Part shown: positions 1-11,443 of the stretch, piece by piece
Layout of the letters: each line of letters opens with the position of its first letter
Position numbering within the stretch: position 1 is the first letter of the stretch
Origin: Erigeron canadensis
Lineage: Eukaryota > Streptophyta > Magnoliopsida > Asterales > Asteraceae
NCBI RefSeq assembly: GCF_010389155.1
Contig: NC_057768.1
Location: 6,942,501 to 7,006,500 of the forward strand
DNA: 64,000 nucleotides
Direction of reading: 5' to 3'
Program-made: the position numbers and the translations under genes
Notes under the pieces: model-generated
The model's database searches: none
What the model saw: the letters and a program-made list of their open reading frames with translations, nothing else
Told to the model about the DNA's origin: nothing

Positions 1-13
1 TGATGTTTTTTCT

Positions 14-645
14 TTGAAGGAAATTTTTGTTAAAGAAGGAGAAGATGTGGATATCTATCTCAATAATATATGGTCCAGAGAAGGAGTTGGAAAAGATAAT
101 GAACTTGTGTTTAAAGAAGAAAACCATGGTGCAACTTTTGATATCAATAAATTTAACAATATGAGTCAAGAATATGAAATTGAAGTTAATCTTGATTCAA
201 ATGAAGCAGATGTTGAAATTGAAAGGGAATATGAAATTGAAAAACAGAATAATGAAACTGAAGTAGATGATGAAAATAATGTTGAGAATCAATTTATTCA
301 AGATTCTGGTGGTAATTACCTTAATCAGAGGGCAATTCTTAAGCAGAATGATTAAAGTACGAAAATGTTGACTTTCCTGAATTTCATGAAAATCAAATCC
401 ATGAAGAACCAGAACCTTTTTCACGGTGGTTGGAAAAAAATAAGGATGAGGTTTTTGAAAGTATTAACAAACTTTCGTTAGAATACAAGACTAAGAATCA
501 ATCAGCTATTCAAAAAGAAGATGATGCTGTCAACTTGTCCTATCCAACATTTCGCCTATTATCTCAGTTTCCTTTAAATTCGCCAGTGAAAGATCCTCTG
601 GAAGTTTGTATATCCCAAGGCAATGTAAAATTACCCCTGTCATAA
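14..645 (+). pseudogene. Acidic reading frames upstream of an Ulp1-type transposon gene (fragment)
   Basis: Two open stretches (14-355 and 430-645) separated by a stop. The first encodes a Glu/Asp/Asn-rich segment with repeated EIE and EYEIE motifs; the second has a more ordinary composition and ends shortly after. I recognise no domain. Their position and strand, directly upstream of exons typical of plant Ulp1-protease transposon proteins, suggest they are the variable acidic N-terminal part of the same gene. That is inference from context. The left end may continue outside the window. Confidence 0.35.
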
Positions 646-1055
646 AATCTCCATATGTTAACAGGAGGTTTATCCCTACCTTTACACGCATTCTTTATTC
701 CAAACTAGTGGTTGCATTGAATATGTTTTCTTTAGTTACACAAGGAGGCAGTTTTTGGTGAGTTTCATCTAGATAAATTAATGTCCCCCACCCCTAGTAT
801 TCGTAAACTCAATTGGTGATTAGCTAAATTTTTTTCTTGTTTGTTTTTGTTATAGTAAAATGGTGTTTCAAACTAAGGGTGTATATGGAAATCCATTTGG
901 AATGGGTTATATGTTTAAATCGTTGGCCCTTATCGAAGCTCCAGTTATTGATTGCTGGTCAGGAATATTGAATTATGAAGAAAGATTCAGGCATCAAAAT
1001 TCACCAAGAAGGGTGTTTCTTAGTACATGTATTTTTGTAAGTTGTTATGTTTCTT

Positions 1056-1080
1056 TTTATTATTATTATTATTATTATTT
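1056..1080. repeat. (TTA)n microsatellite
   Basis: About eight TTA units inside an intron-like stretch of the Ulp1 pseudogene. Confidence 0.85.
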
Positions 1081-1710
1081 TTTTAACAACTATTATAAAT
1101 TTTTACTTTATACGGAGTTCAAACTTTTTGATTTTTTGAAACAACAGACACATGAATTATTTGATGAGCATTCCAGGAAATACAAGGATGTACTTCACCA
1201 TATTTTTAAGTCTAATTTGGAGAACTTCTTTAATAATATCCTGATGTGCTGTCATTTAGAGAAGTCGATATGGTATAATATTTTACTTATTATCTTTGCC
1301 AACGACTAATTGCATGTGGGTTTTCATTCAATCAACTCTGGTTCAATACTTGTTTGTTTATCTATTCTTTAATTCAAATTTGATTGAATACATATTTGTG
1401 TCTGTCTTTCCAGTCATACAAATTTGATTTTGTTTATCTATTCTTTAAATCAAATTTGATTGAATACATATTTGTGTCTGTCTTTACATTCAATCAAATT
1501 TGATTTTTCCTAGCTGTTTATCTAACTTATATTGTTTTTGCTTTAACCTACGAATTAGATTTTTATCCCAATTTGTCGCGGACAACATTTTTATCTGCTG
1601 GTTCTGGAGATAACAGATGTTTTGAATGGATTTCACATAATCGATAATATCATTTCTAAGTTCATATTTCAAAGACAAGTATGAGACAGTGTGTGATATC
1701 GTGGTATGTA

Positions 1711-1731
1711 CATATATATATATATATATAT
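1711..1731. repeat. (TA)n microsatellite
   Basis: Uninterrupted TA run. A second imperfect TA tract follows at about 1770-1790. Confidence 0.85.
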
Positions 1732-2554
1732 GTTTTTATTTTATAAAATTAGCTAAATTTGTTTTTGATATATATACATATATATATTTAAATCTCAATA
1801 TATAGCTTTAGCACTTCTTAAGACATGTGAAGAATGTGAATCATCCTTTGTCGAATATTGTTGATTCATATGAAGCAAATCAACTAAATTTACAATGGCA
1901 TACAGAAAATAACTATGTTGATTGTGGCATTTTTCTCATGCGACATATGGAATGTTTTATTGGTCAAGATCCCAAATAATGGAACAGCGGTATTCCAGTC
2001 GAATCTAATGATCAGGTTGAAGTCCTTGTGAAGTTGAAGATAAAGTATGCCACAAAGATGTTGACCCATGACATTAACACTGAAGCCACAAAAATACTTG
2101 AGGATGCAAAAGAGTATAGAAGCATGCATGATATCAAAGAAATGAGAGCGAACTATCTCAGAACTAGAGATTATAGGGTTTACCGTGCTCATGGAAAAAG
2201 TTTGTGAAAATGAAGTTGGCTAATACTAGACTTATATGTAATATATATGACCAGTTTCTGGTAACTTAGATATATTTTGTTATGAAACAAATATATTGGT
2301 TTCATTAAAGCAACGAGTTACATCTTTACTATATATTTTCAGGTTTTAATAGCATGTTACATGTATTCATTTCAGATTTACAAATTTTGTTGTGCAGAAT
2401 CAAAATTGATTTTACACATATATTATCCAAAACATATACAAAATCAAATTTGATTTTAATTATGAGTACATTTAGAAAAACAATAGGAGTCTAGTTTAAC
2501 AAACCTATATAAAATCAACTTTGATTTTATGCATAGATTGTCAAAAAGATACAC

Positions 2555-3109
2555 AAAATCAAATTTGATTTTGAACATACATTTAGAAAAACAAAACGGA
2601 GTCGATATCAATAAACATATACAAAATCAAGTTTGATTTTATACATAGATTGTCAAAAAGCTATACAAAATCAAAATTGATTTCATGCAAACATTTAGAA
2701 AAACAAACGGAGTCCATATTAAGAAACCTATATAAAATCAAATTTGATTTTATGCATGGATTGTAAAAAAGCTATGACTATGATTTTTCTTCAATCAAAT
2801 ATGATTTTATAAAGAAAGACAAAATCAAATATGATGTTTGCATAAAATCAAATTTGATTTTGAACATACATTTTGAAAAACAAAACGGAGTCGATATCAA
2901 TAAACATATACAAAATCAAGTTTGATTTTATACATAGATTGTCAAAAAGCTATACAAAATCAAAATTGATTTCATGCAAACATTTAGAAAAACAAACGGA
3001 GTCCATATCAAGAAACCTATATAAAATTAAATTTGATTTTATGCATGGATTGTAAAAAAGCTATGACTATGATTTTTCTTCAATCAAATACGATTCTATA
3101 AAGAAAGAC
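2555..3109. repeat. Direct duplication, two ~266-bp copies at 289-bp period
   Basis: 2555-2820 and 2844-3109 are near-identical direct copies, both starting at AAAATCAAATTTGATTTTGAACATAC-like sequence and ending AAAGAAAGAC. They differ by a handful of substitutions, so this is a local tandem duplication within the palindrome array. Confidence 0.85.
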
Positions 3110-3248
3110 ATATTACATAGATCTTGCAGAAATAAGTCACATTATTACAAAACACATTAAACCTAACACAAAGATCCTGAAATTGCCAACATTATATCAT
3201 ACATAACTGACAACAAAGATCATGAAACTGCCAACATTATTTCATAGA

Positions 3249-3733
3249 TCACTCACAACAAAGATCCTGAAATTGGTTCATTTCTTTCTCGATGTCTTTC
3301 TCTTCTTTCAACAATTTCTTCTTCAGTTTCTTCAATCTCAATTCATAGCCTTTTATTAGTAAACAAGTTATTTGTAATCCTGTAGTGTTTACGTCTTTAA
3401 ATCTTTGTTGTTCTGCACTTGATCTGGAAACATATAAATTAACTGTAATTCTTAATTAACATTAAATAAAGTGAGTAAAAAAAATACTTATAATGATGTC
3501 TCAAGTTCTTTACGTTGTTTTTTGAATTCTTTAATTTTCAGCTGAGATGCATCCATTTGATCTCTAGTTTCACTTATTTTCATTTTTAATTTGTTAATCT
3601 GCTCTGTATTGGAACACAAATACTCATATATAGGATCCTTTTCTTTTTTTGATTTCATTTTGACGGGTGGGCTCAATAATTCAAAAATCTTTGATGAACT
3701 CGAAGATCCAAACTCCATTTTCAAGATTTTCAA
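3249..3733 (-). pseudogene. Small two-exon coiled-coil protein, unknown function
   Basis: The first reading frame (3733 down to 3488; ATG at about residue 6) is Ser-rich at its start and then strongly Lys/Glu/Gln-rich with heptad-like spacing. A second open exon (about 3423 down to the TGA at 3249-3251) follows a good CAG acceptor at 3426-3424 and is also Lys/Glu-rich and helical (KKLKKKLLKEEKDIEKEM). Both have the composition of one coiled-coil protein. An in-frame TAA (3490-3488) lies directly before the GTATTT donor, so the model is broken or the donor is misplaced. I do not recognise the family. It lies just beyond the palindrome array, convergent with the Ulp1 gene, so it may belong to the same transposon. 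Confidence 0.4.
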
Positions 3734-4440
3734 TAAAAAAGTTGTGTTTTACTTTTTGTATTGTTTGTTTTTTTTAGTGTTACCTACAATAAAAGTTCAG
3801 TGGTAGTCTTGAGTATATATCCTCAACTGTTGACCTAATTTTTAACCGTTGTTGGGCTTTTGTAAAAGTCCAACACAAAAAATCCCAATTTTTTGTTATA
3901 TACAAAATCAAATTTGATTTTATCAGCCAATCTTTTTTTTTTTAAATAACCAATTTTGATTGCGTCCTTCCCCGACGATAACGAGCTCTAGTGTTTAGGG
4001 TTTGAAGGTCGAGGGTTAGCCGAGCTTCAAACCCTAAAACCTAGAGCGGTGGCCGAAGGCCCCGTTGTCACGATTTCCCCTCCTAATTAAGTTTGATTTT
4101 GCACGTCCCTCCCCTACTACATCCATCTCTAGGGTTTGAAGGTCGAAGGTTAGTACGGTTTGAAGGTCGAGGGTTAGCCAATTGGCTAGACCCTCATCCT
4201 TAAAACCTTAAACCCTAGAGTAGGAACCCTCACCCTTTTTGTGTTTCATATTTTGAGTTTTCCGGCAAGTGTTGAATCTGAAATCTTTTGGTTTGGATTC
4301 GTGCGGAAATTAATTTTGAGAAGTTTGGTGGTGGTTTCGTGGTCTAATTCGAAGAAACGAGTGAAATATCGGCATTTTAAGTGTTCCTGCGAATTTTCCG
4401 TCTACTCATCCGGAGAAGATGAAGATGATGACAATAGATA
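3734..4440. other. Non-coding, short inverted GGGTTTGAAGGTCGAGG motifs
   Basis: No convincing gene. About 3985-4215 contains several direct and inverted copies of TTAGGGTTTGAAGGTCGAGG and AACCCTAAAACC. The open frame at 4241-4441 has no recognisable domain and is treated as chance. Confidence 0.5.
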
Positions 4441-4662
4441 AAGTAAATTTCAGTTTTCGTCCCTGAACTTGTCACGTTTTGCACTTTCAGTCCCTCACGT
4501 GTTTTGCACGTGTGAGACTTAACGGCTGAAACTTAAAAGCGTTTGGCCAAAGGACGTCAATTGAAAAATTCTGCCAACTTTAGGGTCAAAATTGTAATTT
4601 TTTCACTTTAAGGATGAAAAGTAAAAAACGTGTTAACCGAGACGAAAAGTGTAATTTACTCT
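4441..4662. mobile_element. MITE-like element with ~22-bp terminal inverted repeats
   Basis: The left end (from 4441) AGTAAATTTCAGTTTTCGTC pairs with the reverse complement of the right end, GAGTAAATTACACTTTTCGTC (4641-4661). The interior, about 220 bp, is non-coding. A TAA triplet flanks both sides (4439-4441 and 4662-4664), fitting a 3-bp target duplication as made by PIF/Harbinger elements. The superfamily call is tentative. Confidence 0.55.
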
Positions 4663-6017
4663 AAATTCAAACTTCCACGGTAGCTAAACTCCTAAATGAG
4701 TCCACCCTCTAGTCCACATTATCTTATTGTGTTTCACTTTGCTTTCAGTTCGATAGTTCGATACGGAAATGTCTTTCTCAAATATTTTTGAAGGACATGT
4801 GAACACTAGATTGGTATCTAGCATCAATGTTAGGTAGAAACATCTATGTAGTTTTTGGTTATTTGTAGATGGAAGTTTCCACCAGTTTACTTATGAATGG
4901 ATATTTTTGGGGTTATATGTGATCTATGGTATTCAATTGGGTAAATAAAAAACTTTATTTCAAAATGGAACTGGTCAGAGGTCACCGGCCTAAAGTGTTT
5001 GTTATGTTATTACAATCACTTGAAGGGCTTCACATGGAAAACATATTAATTTGGCTTTTAAAGATTTATTTTACCTAATAGTTAATCGTCTGCTTATCTT
5101 TCAGGAAAATGCACAAGTTTCTCAAATAGTTTATGTAGCAGGACTTGTCAATAATAATTGTGTAGAAGTTAATCATATATCATTTACGTGTGTTATTATT
5201 CATTGACCTTTGAGCTTAATGCATGTAGTGCTTCTTTAGGGATCTTTTGGGGCCAACTAAAGGTGATTGTTTCGTGGGGTTTATACAAATGGATTTGGAC
5301 TTCAGAATGGTTGTTTGATATGAAAATTGACAATCATATCCATAGCCTGGAAATCATTCATGGGGTGGATTTTAACTTCATTTTTCTTGTTGAACTTATG
5401 CTGCCATTATATATATGTTTTACTATGAGATTCTAGCATCCATATCCCTGCAGAGGTGAGATGAGTTTGGGCCGGGTTTTGGCCCAAAACCAAAACTCGA
5501 ATCGAAGCTTTCGGTTTTAGGAAACAAAAAATTGTTGGATTTGATTTTGGTTTGGTTCGGTTTGTTGGTGTTTTAGTTTGTTTTGGGCCAGTTTTCGGTT
5601 TGTTTTGGGTTTTATAGTAGAGTTGTAGTTGTAGTGGTAGGTTACAACTCTCTTCTCAAAAGATTACTAATATTCATAGTTTTCTATATACTAGCATTGT
5701 ACTTGCGCGATGTGGCGGTGGTCGTAACGGCGACGGTGTGGTGGTGGAAGCGAGTGTTGGTGCTGGATGTGACATCGAGTGCCGTAGATAATTCATATAG
5801 AAGTAATTGATTTAAAAGGTTAATGGAGATATTTTAGAAAAATAAAGGATTGATAGTGTAATTTAATTATTAATGTTAAGAGAATAGTGTATGTGAAAAT
5901 ATTTTAAAGGGTTTAACCTTGTAGGTGAAAATATTACATAGGAGGACATTTTAAACATTTTCCTATGTAACTTTCAACATGGAAGTATTTTCTTTAATAT
6001 AGAGTATAAATAGAGGG
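4663..6017. other. Intergenic, no supported feature
   Basis: Open frames at 5188-5436 and 5583-5810 show no domain and poor coding character. 5460-5610 is a low-complexity GGTTTTGGGCC/CGGTTTTGGTTT stretch. Confidence 0.5.
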
Positions 6018-6302
6018 AACAAGATGGGTGTGTTAAGCATCAAGTTGAAGCAGGTTTTGTAATAAAGGATTCTAACCCTCTATTGTTGCTTCTCTTACAA
6101 CCCCAAATGGAGTATCGTTTTGGCAAATCTTTTTGCACTAATCCAAATATGTGGTTGTTTTCACATAGTTGATTGATCATTAAACATTGTACATGAACGC
6201 ATAAAACATGTACAATGATTATTGAGTAGTCATAATTAATACGAGTATTTAATTACGACATGTACGTTCACCCGTTATGTGTAGGTAACCTTCTAGCATG
6301 CT
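6018..6302 (+). repeat. Dispersed repeat family, copy 1 (empty MITE site)
   Basis: Closely similar, in the same orientation, to 60,335-60,882. Shared landmarks include CAGGTTTTGT, TTGCTTCTCTTACAACCCC, GGAGTATCGTT, CCAAATATGTGG and TTAAACATTGTAC. This copy lacks the 272-bp MITE in the other copy, so it preserves the pre-insertion site near 6,095. Similarity stops at the Helitron terminus at 6,311. A TATA-like TATAAATAGAGG lies just upstream (about 6,005). Confidence 0.8.
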
Positions 6303-6310
6303 AAATGTAA

Positions 6311-6345
6311 CTAGATCAATACCCGATCGGTGATCGGGTTACTAA
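6311..6345 (-). mobile_element. Helitron 3' terminus (hairpin + CTAG)
   Basis: On the minus strand this reads ACCCGATC-ACC-GATCGGGT, then ATTGAT, then CTAG, then T. That is a perfect 8-bp stem with a 3-nt loop six bases before the terminal CTAG, the standard Helitron 3' end. The element therefore extends rightward from 6,311. Its 5' TC end is not certain; a weak candidate reads A/TCATATATATTAAA at about 6,470. Confidence 0.7.
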
Positions 6346-7201
6346 GTAAATTTAGAAATCTTTACTCAAAAGAAAAGTTTATTATGAAACCAAGCATAAT
6401 GTTAAAATAAAGTCTTAGATTTTGTACACTTTTTGATTTAAGATATATAAAGTCGGTTTAATATATATGATGCAGGCCTAAGCCTAATTATTGATAATCA
6501 GGCTTTTTTATACTTAGAAAGTCAAGACAAAAAGATGCCCTCACTAAAATGGGCATAACTTGAGCTACATGGCTCCATTTTGGGCGTATGACCAGTCAAA
6601 ACAACCGCAGAAACGAGACACATCAATTTGCAAACAGCCAAAGGCAGTTTGGTCGACATTCGAGCCCCGAAACGGCCTTTTTCTATGAGTTTTGGACATT
6701 TTTATATGTTTTTTCGGGTTTTTCAGATTTTCTTTTTATTATAACTTTCGGCCCACTTATGTTTTGAGGCCCATTCAAAATTTGCAGCTCTATTTATATG
6801 TATCAGAACATGAAAAAATGATCAGTTTTACATAAATCAAATTTTCATCTTTTCCCAACACCTGTGTGTGTTTGTTGAAACTCTTAATTTTCGGTATTCT
6901 CTTTTGAATCAACGAATTTTAGAATGATTGTTTTTGGGTATTTTTATAATCAATAGAATTAATTATTATCCTATATTTCTGTCTGCGTCAATATACCAAG
7001 ATTTTCAATACTCGACCCTACTTAAAGTTCGACTTGAAACTAATCCAAAAAACTGGGTTAGGGTTGTGAATTTCGACCTGGTAACCCGCGTACTTGATTT
7101 TTTTTTTATTAGGGTCAGGTGGACCTTTTGCGTTAATAAGTTAACCTGCCAACCCAAAAATATTTGAAGTTATATAATGTTTTGGTGTAAGTCGACTTAT
7201 G
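6346..7201. other. Non-coding, repeat-like
   Basis: No gene. 6,530-6,700 has the look of decayed retroelement or LTR sequence, but I could not find ends. Frames at 6,928-7,167 show no domain. Confidence 0.4.
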
Positions 7202-7511
7202 AAAGGACTCGACCTGTCTCGACCAAAAGATAGGAAATTTTTTTTTTGTGTTCTGGCTGTAAAATTATGGCTGGTTACGGCCGTTAAAGATAGGAAAATT
7301 TTTTTTGTGTTACTTTTGATCAGGGAAGAAAAAAAATCAGGAGCGAATTATTACTCATTTTTACGGCTAGTTATAATTTAAGCCATAATTTTACGGCTAG
7401 GTTTTTACTATCAGTTGTAATTAAGCGGTAAATCTACGGCTCCCAACCATAAATTTACTACCAGAACAAAAAAAAACTTATATCTTTTGGTCAAGTTGGG
7501 TCGAGTCCTTT
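7202..7511. repeat. Inverted repeat with 31-bp arms
   Basis: 7202-7232 (AAAGGACTCGACC...CCAAAAGATA) is matched in reverse complement by 7481-7511 with about five mismatches. Inside are smaller inverted TACGGCTAGTTATAA/AATTTTACGGCTAG motifs and two near-identical AAAGATAGGAAA-T(n)GTGTT segments. It may be a small foldback element; no coding content. Confidence 0.6.
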
Positions 7512-8003
7512 CAACCTAGCAACTCATATGATAAGACAATCCACAACTCTTTTAACATGAAATCAACCTGTCAAACCACCAACGCATATGACCTGAGATC
7601 AACCCATCAACCCATGTGACCTGAAATCAACCCACCAACCCATTGCCAGTTTGAATTTTTTTTTGTGTGTGTTCATAGTTGGGTTCTAGTTGACGGGCTG
7701 ACAGGTTTTAGATGAGATTTTCAAGTCGATTTTAATATCAATTCGGGTTTGGGTTGGGTTTTTTAAACTCGTCAACCCAAACCTGTTACTTTAAACCTGT
7801 GAAAACTATATCATAATTATACTTGTATTTATTTTAGTAATTGTTTTATATGAAGCAATCTACCCATACATTAGAAATTTTAAAATCAACGTTTGGTAAA
7901 GTGGACTGTAGTCACCTTTATCCGTTTTAATAAGTAAAATTTATAAGCATTATTTTAAATTTGATTTAAGTAAAAATTTAAATTTTTTGGATAAATTATA
8001 AGT
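7512..8003. other. Low-complexity AACCCA/GGGTTG tract and intergenic DNA
   Basis: 7,555-7,650 repeats CATATGACCTGA-ATCAACCCA units; 7,680-7,800 carries the complementary composition. No gene seen. Confidence 0.5.
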
Positions 8004-8899
8004 TAGGAAGGGTTATTTGAGAACTCACAAATAAAAAAAAAAGCGAGAACAATTCTGGACCACTCATTTTCTTATATTTTTTCTCTCTTCCATTAAATAA
8101 GAAAATTCACCCAAATCATTTAAAATGCTTTATCTCACAAACCGTAAATCGTTAGACGAAACAAAAAGCATGGGTAGTCTTAAAATTTCGTCCCCTTTCA
8201 TTAGAGATCCAATTCGATATAATTTTGACGACTTTTTAATTTTCGTTTTTTTTTCCATCGCGTTCATCCTACACATGTGTAAGATCATTGTTTTCACATG
8301 TAAATTATTAAATGAACATATGTACACAACAATGAAGGTCAAGGGTGGAGCCCGTTAATCCATGGCAGAGCCATGGTAGCCAAGGACGGAGCCCGTCACT
8401 CCATGGCGAAGGAATAGCGGCTAAGGGCTGAACCCGTTAGGTAGATCACTCCTCACTGGTCACCCCCTATGACCTATCACCCTCTATGACCTATCACTCT
8501 ATGACCTATCACCCTCTATGACCTATCACCCCCACTAGCTTTGGTTTATGAATATCCTTAAGGGCGAAGCTCGTTCCGAATCATAATTTTTGTTCAACCT
8601 ACACATGTGTAAGTTCAACCTACACATGTGTAAGTTATGTGTAACTACAAAAAAAAACGAAAATTAAAATGTCGTCTAAAGTATATCGAATTGGATCTCT
8701 AATGAAAGAGGACGAAATTTTAAGATTACCCATGCTTTTTGCTTTGTCTAACGATTTACGGTTTGTGAGTTAGAACATTTTGAATGATTTGGGTGAATTT
8801 TATTATTTAATTGAAGAGAGAGAAAGAGAAAAAGAATGTGTGGTACAGAATGGTTTTTGAGTTCTTTTTTTAGGAGTTCTCAAAATAACTCACCCCTAA
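8004..8899. mobile_element. Foldback/MITE element with ~270-bp inverted arms
   Basis: The left arm (8004 to about 8270) and right arm (about 8640 to 8899) are inverted copies. The ends GGTTATTTGAGAACTC and GAGTTCTCAAAATAACTC face each other, followed inward by matching blocks around GGGTGAATTTT, CTAACGATTTACGGTTTGTGAG, GGATCTCTAATGAAAG and ACGAAAATTAAAA. The centre holds GC-richer GGAGCCCGT motifs and a CTATGACCTATCACC tandem. Opposite-strand frames at 8125-8358 are arm sequence, not genes. Confidence 0.7.
8464..8532. repeat. Tandem CTATGACCTATCACC repeat
   Basis: About four to five 16-bp units in the centre of the foldback element, one shortened. Just after it, CCTACACATGTGTAAGTT is repeated twice (about 8600-8636). 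Confidence 0.75.
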
Positions 8900-9580
8900 A
8901 GATATATGCCATTAATTATGCAATTATATATATATGACTACCATAACCAAACGAAAAAAATTGATTTTAATTTTGATCTTGACCATTGAAAATAAAAGAA
9001 AAAAACAATCTTAGCCATTCAAATACAAAGTCAAAATAAATTCAAATACAAAGTCAAGCTAAATTTATATGTACATGGTAAGTAGTCAATTATACCAAAA
9101 ACTTTGAAACTTTTAACAATACAAAAAAGGAAAAAAAAAAAGAAAAAACATACATCTCTATATTAACTGTTAATACATTGTGTGTAATAAATGTTTATGT
9201 AAATATGTATTCAGATATATGTGTGATGTATCCACCATATAAGTTATCATGCATAAAGTTTTAAATGATCAAATACATACAAGATCCTGAAAGTTATCAT
9301 ATACCATTAATACATCTTCGCTTTTTTCACATTACAAAATGATCGAGATTGTGAAAAAACAATTTTCTTTTCATTCATGAAAACATAGTGGACTTATCCT
9401 ACGTGACCATGGGTGAGTATTAAAAATTTAAAAATTACAACTAAAAACATGGATATTTACTAGTCAAACCAATTAGTAAAAATAGCAATATAAGGAAATT
9501 TTTGAAGAAACTTTAAGCGGTTCAGCCGGATTATACCCCTAAAACCCCCTACAATTTCGTAGATAACGAGCAGGCCTTTC
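8900..9580. other. Intergenic, no supported feature
   Basis: AT-rich DNA without a convincing frame, inverted repeat or RNA gene. Confidence 0.5.
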
Positions 9581-10766
9581 TTTGATATTGGGCCTTTTGT
9601 TGACAATAAACCCATTAATTATTATAATGGCCCAGTCCTCTTGATAATCCACTCATAAATCCTTTCCATAGCTCCATTTGGTTTGAGTCCTCAAGTCGCT
9701 CACTGCATGAAACACTACTTTATTGACTACCTACTCTCTTCAATTCACACCTTTTATTTTTATTTCTATTTTTCTGTTTTGATAACTAAATAAACCGTTG
9801 GATAAGTAATCAAATAATCAGCGGCAGAAAGAAAAGATTGATGGCATCTGATTTTTATATAATCGATTTATCCATCAAATTTCCGATCATGATTTCATCG
9901 TTTAATAATGTAAGTTACATTTTCCAACAATTTTAATATTAGTATCTTTTGTTTTTTCAATTCCAGTATTGTTATATATAAATTTAAAAGTATGACAGGT
10001 ATGCTAAGGATGTTTAGTGTTATAGATGTAATGTTTGTAATGTTTATTCCCTTGTAACCTTGATACAAGGGATTTCAAACACTATATATATATATATATT
10101 CATAACTTGAGGGTTTTTCATATTATTCATATAAGACTTCGGGTGTTTTCATGTTATTCATATAAGACTTGCAAGGTTTCTGCTTGTAAGTTAATATTTA
10201 TGTAAAATTTGCATTCAAATTAGAAAGAAAATGTGTTTCCGTTTTAGTTGGCAACCCTAATTTGTCAATTATGTAATAGGTTTTACAATTCTTGGATTTT
10301 TACGAGGGTCTAGATGTAAGCAAGTGGTCCGCTTTTTTTCATCAAGCGACGCTTGGTACCTGTGCTTGCTACTAGCCGCAATCAATCCTTAAGAAAGGAA
10401 AAGGTACATTATCAATCACCGCATGTATAGTCTATTAACATAGCCACGTGAACTTAAATGGTTATCTCACGTACTTTTCTAGTTTGTTATTTGCTCGGAT
10501 CATTTTATGTAAGTTCGCATAGGTATTTGTATCTGGTAGAAGTCGTACAATGGCTGGTTAATCATGGGTTCAAATGGAATATTTTCGTGTAGATCCGGAA
10601 AATTTTAATATGGAGTCATTTGATTTATGTTAGCTTAATCTATTATCTCTTAAAAAAAAATAAATTAAAACGACATATGTTTAAATTTATGTTTAAAGTA
10701 GAGGCATTTGACCTCTTTGGTACCTTTCTTGCTTAAGACATCTGTGATGTAAGATACTTCTTGCTG

Positions 10767-10862
10767 ATTATTATTATTATTATTTAATAATATATATTAA
10801 CTTATTATTGTTATTTTGCATAATAATAATAATAATTATTATTATTATTGTTGTTGTTGTTA
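10767..10862. repeat. Compound (ATT)n/(AAT)n microsatellite
   Basis: TTATTATTATTATTA, then AATAATAATAATAA, then TTATTATTATTATTGTTGTTGTTG. Mirror-symmetric trinucleotide tracts in copy A of the duplication. Confidence 0.8.
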
Positions 10863-11368
10863 GATTCATATTCTCACTTATTTGTATAAAGATTATTGTT
10901 ATTATGATTAATATTAGGGAATATTATCATTGTTTTTATTGATTATCATTTTCATTATTGATTATTATTGTTATTGTTACTATTTATCAAAACCCGGTTT
11001 TAGGGTTTTTATTAATTTTCAGGTTATAGAAATATGTTTTCGTGTCTATATGAACACCGGTTTTCATGTATTCTATATGGAGAGGTTTCTATAAAAAAAC
11101 CTTTTTCATAATTTATATTAGTTTTTAGGCATCGGAATCTATTTTTGTTTTTGTTTTTTTTACTTTGAGTGCGTTTTTTTTTAAAATAGGATTTTTACAA
11201 GAACTTCCAGATTTCAGTCGGAAAAGGTTCAAAATAACTCTTAAAATTAGAGCAAATTTTGATAGCCTTCTTGCTAGGAGGTACATTTCTTCAAGAATGC
11301 CATATGTGTTGGCTTGTAATGTCAAAAGGAGTTCATGGCTAGTAAATAACTGTAATTTACCCATCATA

Positions 11369-11443
11369 ATTGGTTGACATTGCCAACTTAACCCTTTCTA
11401 AAATAAAAACACACAAATTATTGGTTGACATTGCCAACTTGTA
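11369..11443. repeat. Short direct repeat ATTGGTTGACATTGCCAACTT
   Basis: The 21-mer occurs twice, about 50 bp apart. Frames overlapping it on both strands have no recognisable product. Confidence 0.6.

Larger units (their letters stand above)
860..2207 (+). pseudogene. Decayed Ulp1 (C48 family) cysteine protease domain gene of transposon origin
   Basis: Exon-like pieces lie in order on the plus strand. 860 to about 1035 contains the segment VIDCWSGILNYEERFR, a pattern common just before the protease domain in plant Ulp1 transposon proteins, and is followed by a GT donor. About 1140-1310 is helical. About 1610-1680 contains GFHIIDNI, resembling the core strand region. About 1811-2207 contains VDCGIFLMRHMECF. 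The Cys codon at 1923-1925, preceded by Asp and followed by Gly, matches the catalytic DCG motif of Ulp1/SENP proteases. A TAA at 1977-1979 interrupts the last exon; the frame then stays open to TGA at 2205-2207. Such domains are carried by plant MULE and CACTA elements. The stops and frame changes make it a pseudogene. No complete catalytic His-Asp-Cys set can be assembled. Confidence 0.65.
1372..3110. repeat. Array of a TCAAATTTGA-centred palindrome
   Basis: The perfect palindrome AAAATCAAATTTGATTTT and one- or two-base variants (centres AAATTT, AAGTTT, ACTTTG, AAATAT) occur about 17 times between 1372 and 3110. There are four in the Ulp1 introns near 1372-1510 and a dense set from 2430. 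One more copy sits outside at about 3905. Spacers are shared too (a GGAGTC block and GATTGT..AAAAAGCTA). Dense short motifs in both orientations next to a transposase-related gene resemble subterminal transposase-binding repeats of CACTA-type elements. That comparison is inference. Confidence 0.7.

Noticed and set aside
3985..4215. Telomere-like AACCCTAAA motifs
   Set aside because: Only scattered copies embedded in a longer repeated phrase; no tandem TTTAGGG array.
4241..4441. Possible short protein-coding gene
   Set aside because: 66 codons without domain or coding bias, next to a MITE and repeats.
8125..8358. Overlapping open frames on both strands
   Set aside because: They are the left arm of the foldback element; the right arm contains the inverted counterpart with stops.
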